Source: Verrucomicrobiota bacterium
GTDB lineage: Bacteria > Chlamydiota > Chlamydiia > Chlamydiales > FEN-1388
Length of the DNA: 9,110 nt
Assembly (NCBI GenBank): GCA_018239705.1
Contig: JAFEGS010000613.1
Coordinates: 1 to 9,110, forward strand
Direction: 5' to 3'
Both the position numbers and the translations under genes were made by a program. Positions 1 through 5,628 of this stretch are shown here, piece by piece. Numbering within the stretch: position 1 is the stretch's first letter; the number at the start of each line of letters is the position of its first letter. The notes under the pieces are model-generated. The model made no database searches. It was not told the DNA's origin and was given only the letters and a program-made list of their open reading frames with translations.

Positions 1-1
1 T

Positions 2-649
2 ACCATATACCACGCGGTTGGTTTTGTCACTAAAAAGGGGCCTCTTCCTACAGAAGATTCTCCGGAAATTTTGAAAAAAATTCCTGACGAGGTGTTACAT
101 ATCATTTTTCGCGAGCTGCCAATTCCACGAATGGCTGAACTTTCACTTGTTTCTAAACAGTGGTCATTGTCGCAGCAAAAGTTTTTAAACTTAGCAAAGC
201 CGGTTTTTACTACGATAATGTGCAGTTTTAACGGAAGTTCAGTTCGTAATAAAAATAATTTTTACGAAATAAAATTTGATAGAGATTGTATCTATATTAA
301 ACATAGTAACATAGTTAAAGATGAATGGATAGTTTTTGACAATGCTATTCCTGACATAGTGATTAAGCAAAACTGGGAGACAGGAGGATGTTGGGATAGC
401 GCGATGATACCCGGTAAAAGATATCCTTTGGGAATTGAATACTGTACTGTAGATGAAAAATTGTCAGACAGACATAAGCTTCTCATGGAAAAGACTGCAC
501 ATCATATTAGAGAGCGTGTTTTACCTGAAGATACTCGATTACGCGAAAGATTTGCTCGATACAGGAGATTTCCATTACTGGTAGCGAAGCAAGAAGTGTG
601 CAGTAATGATAAAATTTTAACAGGGCTTAAATTTTACGAAAAATGGTAG
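2..649 (+). CDS. F-box domain protein, 5' end outside window (partial)
   Basis: The reading frame is open to the left edge of the window with no stop, so the true start probably lies upstream. A TTG at 71 could also start a 192-residue protein, but it has only a weak GGA upstream. Counting from that TTG, residues 4-38 form an F-box: IPDEVLHIIFREL, then LSLVSKQW, matching the family pattern of Pro-x-Glu-hydrophobic, Ile-Phe, Leu and Val-x-x-x-Trp. In eukaryotes the F-box binds Skp1 and brings substrates to an SCF ubiquitin ligase; bacterial copies are known or suspected secreted effectors that act in the host cell. The remaining 150 or so residues match no repeat I recognise (no leucine-rich or WD repeats) and would be the substrate-binding or membrane part if the protein is an effector. 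There is no evident signal peptide or membrane segment in the visible part. The AT-rich composition (10 G/C in 241-300) differs from the dnaA region. The F-box call is fairly secure; the effector role is inferred. Confidence 0.75.
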   Translation, partial: TIYHAVGFVTKKGPLPTEDSPEILKKIPDEVLHIIFRELPIPRMAELSLVSKQWSLSQQKFLNLAKPVFTTIMCSFNGSSVRNKNNFYEIKFDRDCIYIKHSNIVKDEWIVFDNAIPDIVIKQNWETGGCWDSAMIPGKRYPLGIEYCTVDEKLSDRHKLLMEKTAHHIRERVLPEDTRLRERFARYRRFPLLVAKQEVCSNDKILTGLKFYEKW

Positions 650-696
650 CGACGGACAACTCATCACAACGAATGGTTGACTTTTGTGCTAAAAGG

Positions 697-745
697 GAGT
701 AAGATCCGGATTAGACGGAGAAATAAAGAGCAAGCTCCGGATTAG
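697..745 (+). repeat. Two imperfect 18-bp direct repeats, 31-bp period, upstream of the ATPase gene
   Basis: The 18-mers at 697-714 and 728-745 match at 16 of 18 positions (GAGYAAGMTCCGGATTAG, with Y and M the two variable positions). Both end in an identical 10-mer TCCGGATTAG, which contains the palindrome TCCGGA. They lie in the 120-bp gap between the F-box gene and the ATPase gene, just before the ATPase ribosome binding site. They could be tandem protein-binding sites about three helical turns apart, or a small duplication. No function is shown by the sequence. Confidence 0.5.
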
Positions 746-769
746 TTATCCAAAACAGGAGCGCATTCC

Positions 770-1942
770 ATGAAAGTCAAACGATATCTGAACCTACAGC
801 TTCCTTTGGGACAATCTATCTTTCTTTGGGGGCCAAGAAATTCGGGAAAGTCTACCTATTTGCGCGAGTCTTTTCCAGATTCAGTGTACTATGATTTACT
901 TCAAACAGACCTCTTTTTGACCCTTCTAAAAGAACCTTTCAAGTTGAGAGAAGAGATTCTTCAGTTGCCCTCTGAAGCTCTCCAAAATCCGATAATTATC
1001 GATGAGATACAAAAAGTTCCCCTGTTGTTGAACGAAGTACATTGGCTCATTGAAAACCATAAACCATGCCACTTTATTCTTTGCGGTTCAAGTGCCAGGA
1101 AGTTGCGTGCAGCAGGTACCCACTTATTGGCAGGACGCGCGTGGAGCTCTCATTTCTATCCTCTGGTATATTCTGAAATTGATAATTTTTCTCTACTGCG
1201 AGCGTTAACACACGGGCTGTTGCCCACCTCTTACTTCAGCCATCAGCCTCGGCGCTTTCTCAAAGCATATATACAAGATTACTTGATAGAGGAGATTCAA
1301 AAAGAAGGCCTAGTAAGAAATTTAGCAGGGTTTTCGCGGTTCTTGGACGCTATGGCACTAGGCCATGGAGAAATGACAAATTACGTCAATGTAGCTAGAG
1401 ACTGTGGTGTCGATGCGAAGACAGTGAAAGAGTATTATGATATTTTAGTTGATACTCTTGTCGGCTACCGATTGGAGCCATTTCACAAGCTGGGAAAAAG
1501 AGATGTGATTACTTCTACTCCAAAATTTTACCTCTTTGATGTAGGTGTAGCAGGCTTTCTCATGAACCGCTCTATCGAAGTTCTAAAAGGAAAAGAGGCA
1601 GGAGCTGCGTTTGAACATTGGATCTTGACCGAACTCATTGCGTATCGAGGCTTACATGATCTTGATTTTCCTATCTCCTATTGGCGGACGAAATCTGACC
1701 TTGAAGTGGATTTCATCTTAGGCAATGGTCAAGTGGCTATTGAGGTTAAAATTTCGAGTAAAGTGGCTAAAAGTGATTTAAAAGGCTTGGAAGCATTTAT
1801 AGAAGAACACCATCCACAGCAAGCGTATTGTGTCTCGCTCGCTCCAAGGGCAAGAAAGTTGAGTTTGAGCAATGGGTCTCACATAACCGAGTTGCCTTGG
1901 CAAGAATTCATTAAAAAATTATGGAACAAAGAGATTATATAA
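770..1942 (+). CDS. AAA_14/DUF4143 family ATPase
   Basis: A 390-residue protein of the common prokaryotic ATPase family with an N-terminal AAA_14 domain and a C-terminal DUF4143 domain; the length is typical and the gene looks intact. Visible motifs are Walker A GPRNSGKST (21-29), Walker B IIIDEIQ (75-81), a sensor-like CGSSARKL (105-112) and the family-typical LLAGRAWSSHFYPL (119-132). A winged-helix-like stretch follows at about 203-240 (YVNVARDCGVDAKTVKEYY). The C-terminal part carries PD-(D/E)xK nuclease-like residues: E282, D314 in LEVDFIL and E325-x-K327 in AIEVKIS. The start is supported by AGGAG at 757-761, 8 nt before ATG. Family members are widespread and mobile and their cellular role is mostly unknown, so DNA binding or nuclease activity is inferred. 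The gene appears to stand alone: its downstream neighbour has its own promoter. No toxin, restriction or transposition partner is adjacent. Confidence 0.88.
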   Translation: MKVKRYLNLQLPLGQSIFLWGPRNSGKSTYLRESFPDSVYYDLLQTDLFLTLLKEPFKLREEILQLPSEALQNPIIIDEIQKVPLLLNEVHWLIENHKPCHFILCGSSARKLRAAGTHLLAGRAWSSHFYPLVYSEIDNFSLLRALTHGLLPTSYFSHQPRRFLKAYIQDYLIEEIQKEGLVRNLAGFSRFLDAMALGHGEMTNYVNVARDCGVDAKTVKEYYDILVDTLVGYRLEPFHKLGKRDVITSTPKFYLFDVGVAGFLMNRSIEVLKGKEAGAAFEHWILTELIAYRGLHDLDFPISYWRTKSDLEVDFILGNGQVAIEVKISSKVAKSDLKGLEAFIEEHHPQQAYCVSLAPRARKLSLSNGSHITELPWQEFIKKLWNKEII

Positions 1943-1945
1943 AAG

Positions 1946-1965
1946 AAAATGAGCGAGCTCCTTTT
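1946..1965 (+). terminator. Weak candidate terminator after the ATPase gene
   Basis: An A-tract, a short GAGC/GCTC inverted repeat and a TTTT tract form AAAAT-GAGC-GA-GCTC-C-TTTT starting 4 nt after the ATPase stop codon. The perfect stem would leave a 2-nt loop, so only a shorter GAG/CTC stem extended by A-T pairs could form. This is marginal as an intrinsic terminator, although its position just before the next promoter is suitable. Confidence 0.22.
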
Positions 1966-1966
1966 A

Positions 1967-1996
1967 TTGTGACAAATTATCTAATTTCTGTATAAT
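1967..1996 (+). promoter_or_regulatory. Sigma70-like promoter for the small orphan gene at 2043
   Basis: A perfect -10 hexamer TATAAT lies at 1991-1996 with TTGTGA (4 of 6 to the -35 consensus) at 1967-1972, spaced 18 nt. Transcription would begin near 2003, giving a leader of about 40 nt that is AT-rich and ends in the ribosome binding site AAGG at 2034-2037, 5 nt before the ATG at 2043. Confidence 0.6.
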
Positions 1997-2042
1997 TTCA
2001 GCGACAATTCAAATAATCAATTTAAAAATAAAAAAGGTAGTT

Positions 2043-2444
2043 ATGAGCTCACGTGCTTTAAATGACTTATTCTCATCAGGCTCAGAAGCTTTTTACAGTG
2101 GAAATGCATCTCCGCAGACTGAAGCAGATACGCAAGCCCCCACAATGTCAACAATGTTCAATAACGCGGTTGATTTTATTGCCAAGCTTCCGGCTTCTTC
2201 GTTTGGCTATGAAGGAGCTCAATATGGATATAGAAGCTCTACAAGTTACGTAGGTAACAGCTATGTCACTCGCACGGAAACCGTATATAAGCCTGCTAGG
2301 TTGGTATATGGTACCTCCGGCGGTACAGGTGAAGAAGACGATATTACACGCGCGATTGACCAGGTGGGGAGAGCGGCTACGCTATGCGCAGCTGCAGCCG
2401 TTGCAACCGCTATTTTTTTCAGCTTACTCAAGGAACTAAGATGA
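2043..2444 (+). CDS. Small orphan protein with a C-terminal hydrophobic segment
   Basis: A 133-residue protein I do not recognise. The first 40 residues are rich in Ser, Asn, Thr and Ala. The middle (about 54-90) is rich in Tyr, Ser and Thr (SSFGYEGAQYGYRSS), followed by an acidic GEEDD turn. One hydrophobic stretch at about 111-129 (AATLCAAAAVATAIFFSLL) precedes a basic end, KELR. This layout suggests a tail-anchored or single-pass membrane protein, or a secreted protein with a membrane-inserting end. There is no classical Sec signal peptide. The Ser-rich start would be compatible with a type III secretion signal, but such signals have no fixed motif, so this is a guess. The ATG at 2043 is supported by AAGG at 2034-2037 and a good promoter upstream. 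The gene faces the minus-strand gene at 2507-2971, with 62 bp between their stop codons and no clear terminator hairpin there. Confidence 0.68.
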   Translation: MSSRALNDLFSSGSEAFYSGNASPQTEADTQAPTMSTMFNNAVDFIAKLPASSFGYEGAQYGYRSSTSYVGNSYVTRTETVYKPARLVYGTSGGTGEEDDITRAIDQVGRAATLCAAAAVATAIFFSLLKELR

Positions 2445-2506
2445 AAAAGATGAGTAGGATCATAATCATGTGACCCTTTTACTCTACTTGCTTATGACTT
2501 GGAGAT

Positions 2507-2971
2507 TTATACGGGTTGGGGTGAAGGTTCGGGGACGGTGGCACGGGGGTAGCGTTTAATGGTCGCTTCGAGATCGGCTAGCACATACATACCTCCAAAT
2601 CCTAACGACGTGTAAAATCCTCGCCCTATTCCCCAAAGACGGGATGCCGACGAATAGTCTTGCCGACGTAAAGCATCAAAAATTTGATAGCTCCCTGCTG
2701 CCAGCGACGAAAGGCTTATCAGACTGCTCACATACGAGATGTTGCCATGATTGAGGACCCAATACAGATTAATAGAACCTAGGTAGCCTGTAATCACGCA
2801 GACATTGTGTACCGTCGCCCACTGGGTTGCTCGCTTTTCTTGGGCTTTTGTCGGGCGGCTCCCATCGTGGCAGTCAGCTATTTCTGCAAGGACAGTTTCT
2901 GCTTTGTAAAATCCATCAACTCTAGCAAAGTCTGGGAGCAATCTAGCAATGTCTGGCAGATAGCCTGTCAT
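2507..2971 (-). CDS. Orphan small membrane protein, possibly a secreted or inclusion-type protein
   Basis: A 154-residue protein with no family I recognise. The N-terminal 50 residues are polar and charged. Then come two or three hydrophobic stretches at about 54-73, 77-98 and a Gly/aromatic-rich one at about 113-133, followed by a Pro-rich end (VPEPSPQPV). Paired hydrophobic segments in a small protein recall, but do not establish, chlamydial inclusion membrane proteins; the spacing here is wider than the classic tight bilobed hairpin. The ATG at 2971 is preceded by a weak GAG 9 nt upstream and by a promoter candidate at 2997-3025. A plus-strand frame at 2807-3097 overlaps it, but that frame's composition looks non-coding. 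The gene is convergent with the orphan at 2043-2444. Confidence 0.62.
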   Translation of the reverse strand: MTGYLPDIARLLPDFARVDGFYKAETVLAEIADCHDGSRPTKAQEKRATQWATVHNVCVITGYLGSINLYWVLNHGNISYVSSLISLSSLAAGSYQIFDALRRQDYSSASRLWGIGRGFYTSLGFGGMYVLADLEATIKRYPRATVPEPSPQPV

Positions 2972-2996
2972 AGAAAAAATCTCATTTTTACTGAAA

Positions 2997-3025
2997 ATAG
3001 TACCACAACAGGCGGTTTTTCACAA
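2997..3025 (-). promoter_or_regulatory. Candidate promoter for the gene at 2507-2971
   Basis: On the minus strand TTGTGA (3025-3020) and TACTAT (3002-2997) are separated by 17 nt, giving 4 of 6 consensus matches in the -35 and 4 of 6 in the -10. The start point would fall near 2990, giving a leader of about 20 nt. The -35 overlaps the 8-bp palindrome ACAATTGT (3022-3029). The -35 hexamer is identical to that of the promoter at 1967. Besides this promoter, the gap 2972-3116 holds only a weak 5-bp inverted repeat (CTTGG/CCAAG). Confidence 0.4.
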
Positions 3026-3116
3026 TTGTCACCATCATATGCTTGTGCATGCAAGATAGGCTACAGGTCCCTTTCTTGGCATAATCCCAAGCAATAATAG
3101 CACTTCTATAAATGAT

Positions 3117-3320
3117 TTGAAAAATCGAATTGTTATGCACATTCAAGATGAGGCAAGGGGAGAGAGGATTCTGGAACGTTTGAGAGATGCAGTAGCGTAC
3201 ATCAACTCCAAAGGAACTGATCTTCCAAAAGAAGACGCCAGCTTCCGCTATTTTATTGAAAAGACTAAAGGTGAAAGCTCACAATCTGTAAACACTTTTT
3301 ATTGTTTTAGAGAGCGGTAA
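3117..3320 (+). CDS. Doubtful small ORF or gene remnant
   Basis: A 67-codon frame starting at TTG, or 61 codons from the ATG at 3135. Neither start has a visible ribosome binding site, and I see no convincing promoter. The translation looks protein-like, charged and helix-forming (EARGERILERLRDAVAYINS), not like an antisense shadow, and it matches no family I recognise. Its last 14 bases overlap the 3' end of the toxin gene on the other strand. It could be a genuine short gene or the surviving part of a decayed one; a frame-shifted ATG sits just upstream at 3112-3114. Confidence 0.28.
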   Translation: MKNRIVMHIQDEARGERILERLRDAVAYINSKGTDLPKEDASFRYFIEKTKGESSQSVNTFYCFRER

Positions 3321-3702
3321 AGAATGCCAGTTTAGCTGCTTTTTTATCGAAAGTATACGTAGTAGTGCAGGAAAAAGATAGATTAATCAGTCCTATGACG
3401 CAATCTGCAAAGTCTGCCTTTGTGTGCCGGTACTCATGAAATGCCGTAAGTGCTAGTTGTCGATTTTCAATTTCAATATACTCTGCATGGAGAAGCTTAT
3501 CTAAAAATTTGGCTATCTCTTCTCGTTTGAGCTCATAGGTGTAATTCAAAACCCAAACCACCTCACAAAGGACCACTAAGCTGATGTGCATCAAATTTTT
3601 ACGTTTAATAGCCGATTCAACCACCTTTTCTGCTAGATTGAACTGTTTTATATCATCCTTCATAAGGTACCGAATGAGCACATTCGTATCGAGTCCAATC
3701 AT
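3307..3702 (-). CDS. vapC: VapC-type PIN-domain toxin (ribonuclease)
   Basis: A 131-residue PIN-domain protein of normal VapC length. The four conserved acidic residues are present: D5 in LDTNVLIRYL, E47 in LCEVVWVL, D97 in KADFADCVIG (with D100 close by) and D119 in TYTFDKKAAK. These bind the divalent metal used to cut RNA, in known VapC enzymes often a specific tRNA or rRNA loop. It is translated from an ATG overlapping the antitoxin stop codon by 4 nt (ATGA), the usual coupling in such pairs. All catalytic positions are intact, so the toxin is predicted to be active. The RNA target cannot be read from the sequence. Its 3' end meets the small plus-strand frame at 3117-3320, and no terminator is evident. 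Confidence 0.92.
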   Translation of the reverse strand: MIGLDTNVLIRYLMKDDIKQFNLAEKVVESAIKRKNLMHISLVVLCEVVWVLNYTYELKREEIAKFLDKLLHAEYIEIENRQLALTAFHEYRHTKADFADCVIGLINLSFSCTTTYTFDKKAAKLAFFTAL

Positions 3703-3953
3703 GCCATACCCCCACCAGCGCCTTTTTTAATGGCAATTTCCATCTCTTCCAAGCTTGCGGCTTTTCTTCCCTTCTTATAAAAAAAACCCTTGAGATCACG
3801 AAAGTCACATGTGCGAGGAGATAGGAGTACTTCACCCTCGTCGCTAATAATAAAGTCAATCTGATCGCCAGGACCTATCTTTAAGATATCGCGAATATCC
3901 TTTGGGATAGTAACTTGGCCCTTACTTGTAATCGTAGCTTTTCTGAGTTGCAT
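3699..3953 (-). CDS. vapB: AbrB/SpoVT-fold antitoxin of the VapBC pair
   Basis: An 84-residue protein with an N-terminal swapped-hairpin AbrB/MazE-type DNA-binding domain (residues 3-46: KATITSKGQVTIPKDIRDIL, GPGDQIDFI, GEVLLSP). A C-terminal tail (about 50-80, DLKGFFYKKGRKAASLEEMEIAIKKG) is the part expected to wrap and block the toxin. I chose the ATG at 3953 because AGGTG lies 8 nt upstream and the AbrB fold begins at once. The longer in-frame start at 4022 would sit within the promoter and translate the operator. The stop codon overlaps the vapC start. The antitoxin is expected to repress its own promoter through the palindrome at 3985-4003, alone or with VapC. The AbrB fold occurs in both VapB and MazE antitoxins; the partner PIN protein makes VapB the right name. 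Confidence 0.9.
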   Translation of the reverse strand: MQLRKATITSKGQVTIPKDIRDILKIGPGDQIDFIISDEGEVLLSPRTCDFRDLKGFFYKKGRKAASLEEMEIAIKKGAGGGMA

Positions 3954-3984
3954 GACTAAAACACCTAAAATACAAATTGAAGAC

Positions 3985-4003
3985 TCCTTACTTATGGTAA
4001 GGA
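3985..4003 (-). promoter_or_regulatory. Palindromic operator candidate for vapBC
   Basis: A perfect 7+7 bp inverted repeat, TCCTTAC - 5 nt - GTAAGGA, lies between the -10 element and the antitoxin start, roughly at +2 to +20 of the predicted transcript. Antitoxins of this fold bind such palindromes as dimers, so autorepression is the natural reading. As RNA the repeat could also form a small hairpin in the leader. Confidence 0.6.
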
Positions 4004-4011
4004 ATTTCAAC

Positions 4012-4040
4012 ATTATATTCAACTAATTACCCGTCGACAG
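4012..4040 (-). promoter_or_regulatory. Sigma70-like promoter for vapBC
   Basis: On the minus strand a perfect TATAAT (4017-4012) is preceded, after 17 nt, by CTGTCG (4040-4035), which matches only 3 of 6 of the -35 consensus. The -35 falls inside the last codons of the upstream permease gene. The predicted start point near 4005 abuts the palindrome. This gives vapBC its own transcription, although read-through from the ABC operon remains possible because no terminator separates them. Confidence 0.55.
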
Positions 4041-4817
4041 GTAGTGCCGTACACCTGTGTGCCAGAACCTGCAGGCCAGAAGCAAGAAGAGCACTCCAAC
4101 CAACGGGAAGATAAAGGGCAGTAGTGGGGCGAGGGGAGTGGCAAAGGTCTCCTGCTTCAGAAGTAGGGCAAGCGGGTAGTATCCCACACATGCAAGGGGG
4201 ATTACCAGCGTGAAAATCAGCCGAAAACCCACCGGGTAGATGCTCATGGGATACTGTGCTGTCTCAAGACCGCCGTAGGTGGTGATGTTCATCAGCTCGA
4301 GGCTCTCTGTTGTCCAAAAGCATACTGTGGCCTGGATGATGAGCAGGCCATAGAAAAGGGAGCTTGTGCCAAGAATCGAAAGAGCGAGCACGAAGTAGGT
4401 GGAGGCCGGAAGGGTGCTGTTTAGCTCACAAAGGCCCCAGGTCAGCACTGTGCAGCCTTGCAGAAAGCGGCCAACTCTCATCAGCTGCACCTTGTGGGTA
4501 GCTATGAGCAGGAGGGGGCTGACAGGTCGCAGCAGGACGCGGTCAAAGTCGCCATATTTGACAAACTCATCGAAGGTGTCAAACCCTCTTGCGAAGCATT
4601 CCGCGATAGCAAAGCTAATATGCATCATACCGTAGAGCACGGCAACCTCGGCAAAGGACCAGCCTTCTATCACCTGAAAGCGGTCAAAGAGTACCCATAT
4701 GCCCAAAATGCTGACAAAGGTCGAGAAAAAGTGGGCTATTGCGAGCATAAAAAAGGAAGCTCGGTACTGCATGTCTGATCGGATTGATACGAGGAGAAGC
4801 TGAAAGAAGAGAGACAT
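4023..4817 (-). CDS. ABC-2 type permease, COG3694-like, second membrane subunit
   Basis: A 264-residue integral membrane protein with about six hydrophobic segments (roughly 21-45, 55-75, 115-132, 140-166, 197-217 and 230-250). It has family-typical features: FDEFVKYGDFDRVLLRPVSPLL after the second segment, FWTTESLELMN near 168-177, PMSIYP near 190-195 and VIPLACVGYYPLALLL near 205-220. These match the permease usually encoded beside COG4586 and COG4587 proteins as an exporter. The substrate is unknown. The ATG at 4817 is chosen over an in-frame start 90 codons upstream because AAGGAGGAT precedes it and the extension overlaps the other permease gene out of frame. The gap to that gene is 1 nt. 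It is the last gene of the operon; the vapBC promoter begins within its 3' end. Confidence 0.85.
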   Translation of the reverse strand: MSLFFQLLLVSIRSDMQYRASFFMLAIAHFFSTFVSILGIWVLFDRFQVIEGWSFAEVAVLYGMMHISFAIAECFARGFDTFDEFVKYGDFDRVLLRPVSPLLLIATHKVQLMRVGRFLQGCTVLTWGLCELNSTLPASTYFVLALSILGTSSLFYGLLIIQATVCFWTTESLELMNITTYGGLETAQYPMSIYPVGFRLIFTLVIPLACVGYYPLALLLKQETFATPLAPLLPFIFPLVGVLFLLLACRFWHTGVRHYLSTGN

Positions 4818-4818
4818 T

Positions 4819-5628
4819 TTATCCTCCTTGAATCTGTAGTTTGCCAATGGCACGCTTTGAGACGTAGCTGCCCAAGACGATTGCAATAGCTGCCCAGGCA
4901 AGCTGGAAGGCCAGGTAGTAGCCGCTTTGCTCGAGGGGAATGAGCCCTGTATATATTCTGCAGGGAATATCGAGGATGCCACGTATGGGCTGCACTTCCA
5001 AAAAGGGCTGCAGCCAGCTGGGAAAGAGGGGAAGAGGCACAATAAGTCCGGAGAGCAAAATAGTGATATTGGGAAGTATGCGTACAATGCCTTCTCCGGA
5101 AAGTGTCCAGAAGAGTGATAGACAAATAAGCGTTGTTATAGCGCTTGAGAGGATGAGTGAGCAGCCTATAGAGGCTACAAAGGTGCACAATGTGGCAAGA
5201 GATTGCGGATGTGCAAGCTCGACAGGGTATACGGTAAGAAAGAGAGCGGAGAGAAGAAAGTAGGGGATAGTTCGTAAGATAAGGGGAGCTATACGCACAG
5301 CAGCTGCACGAGAGAAGAGAAACCAGTAGAGGTTGAGGGGGCGAATGAGCTCGTAGGCGATGCTGCCGACCTTGATCTGCCGTTCGATCTCCTTATCGAT
5401 GTTCCAGGGAATGAGCAGCCAGAAGGCCTGGTTGATCCAGTTAAAGGTGAGTGTGACGTGCAGTGGTATGGTGGATGCGCTCGTATGAGCGCCACGGTAA
5501 AAGGCAATAAAGATCATATTGAAAATGAGCGCCCAAAACATCTGGGTGCATATACCTGCAAAGGCTGCTTTTCGGTACTGCAGTAGTGTAAGGAGCCTGG
5601 CGCGCAGTATGGCAATATACGACTTCAT
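4819..5628 (-). CDS. ABC-2 type permease, COG4587-like, first membrane subunit
   Basis: A 269-residue membrane protein with about six hydrophobic segments (roughly 22-45, 58-75, 105-135, 145-174, 182-205 and 235-256). Typical family motifs are KVGSIAYELIRPLN (86-99), LLSGLIVPLPLFPSWLQPFL (191-210) and LDIPCRIYTG (219-228). With the ATPase upstream and the second permease downstream it forms a three-gene exporter of the COG4586/4587/3694 class, some members of which have been linked to drug or lipid export; the substrate here is unknown. Its ATG overlaps the ATPase stop by 4 nt (ATGA) and has no visible Shine-Dalgarno, so reinitiation by the same ribosome is likely. Its last two glycine codons plus stop (GGAGGATAA) double as the ribosome binding site of the next gene. 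Confidence 0.86.
   Translation of the reverse strand: MKSYIAILRARLLTLLQYRKAAFAGICTQMFWALIFNMIFIAFYRGAHTSASTIPLHVTLTFNWINQAFWLLIPWNIDKEIERQIKVGSIAYELIRPLNLYWFLFSRAAAVRIAPLILRTIPYFLLSALFLTVYPVELAHPQSLATLCTFVASIGCSLILSSAITTLICLSLFWTLSGEGIVRILPNITILLSGLIVPLPLFPSWLQPFLEVQPIRGILDIPCRIYTGLIPLEQSGYYLAFQLAWAAIAIVLGSYVSKRAIGKLQIQGG

Noticed and set aside
746..754. TTATCCAAA, one base from the DnaA box TTATCCACA
   Set aside because: It is a single isolated near-match in AT-rich sequence, far from dnaA, with no cluster or unwinding element beside it; a chance match is more likely than an origin.
3060..3090. Inverted repeat CTTGG/CCAAG as a terminator
   Set aside because: The stem is only 5 bp with a 7-nt loop and no T-tract follows, so it is not a credible terminator.
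2807..3097. Plus-strand open frame of 96 codons
   Set aside because: It runs antisense to the minus-strand gene at 2507-2971, is rich in Cys and Ser without clear structure, and has no ribosome binding site; it is a shadow frame.
3954..4022. Longer start for the antitoxin at 4022
   Set aside because: It would begin in the -10/spacer region and translate the palindrome; the ATG at 3953 has a good ribosome binding site and matches the domain start.
4818..5087. 90-codon upstream extension of the second permease
   Set aside because: The extension overlaps the first permease out of frame, and the ATG at 4817 has a strong Shine-Dalgarno and begins a normal permease N-terminus.
4399..5263. Several plus-strand frames opposite the two permease genes
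   Set aside because: They lie antisense to well-recognised membrane protein genes, lack start signals and overlap one another; they arise from codon bias of the real genes.
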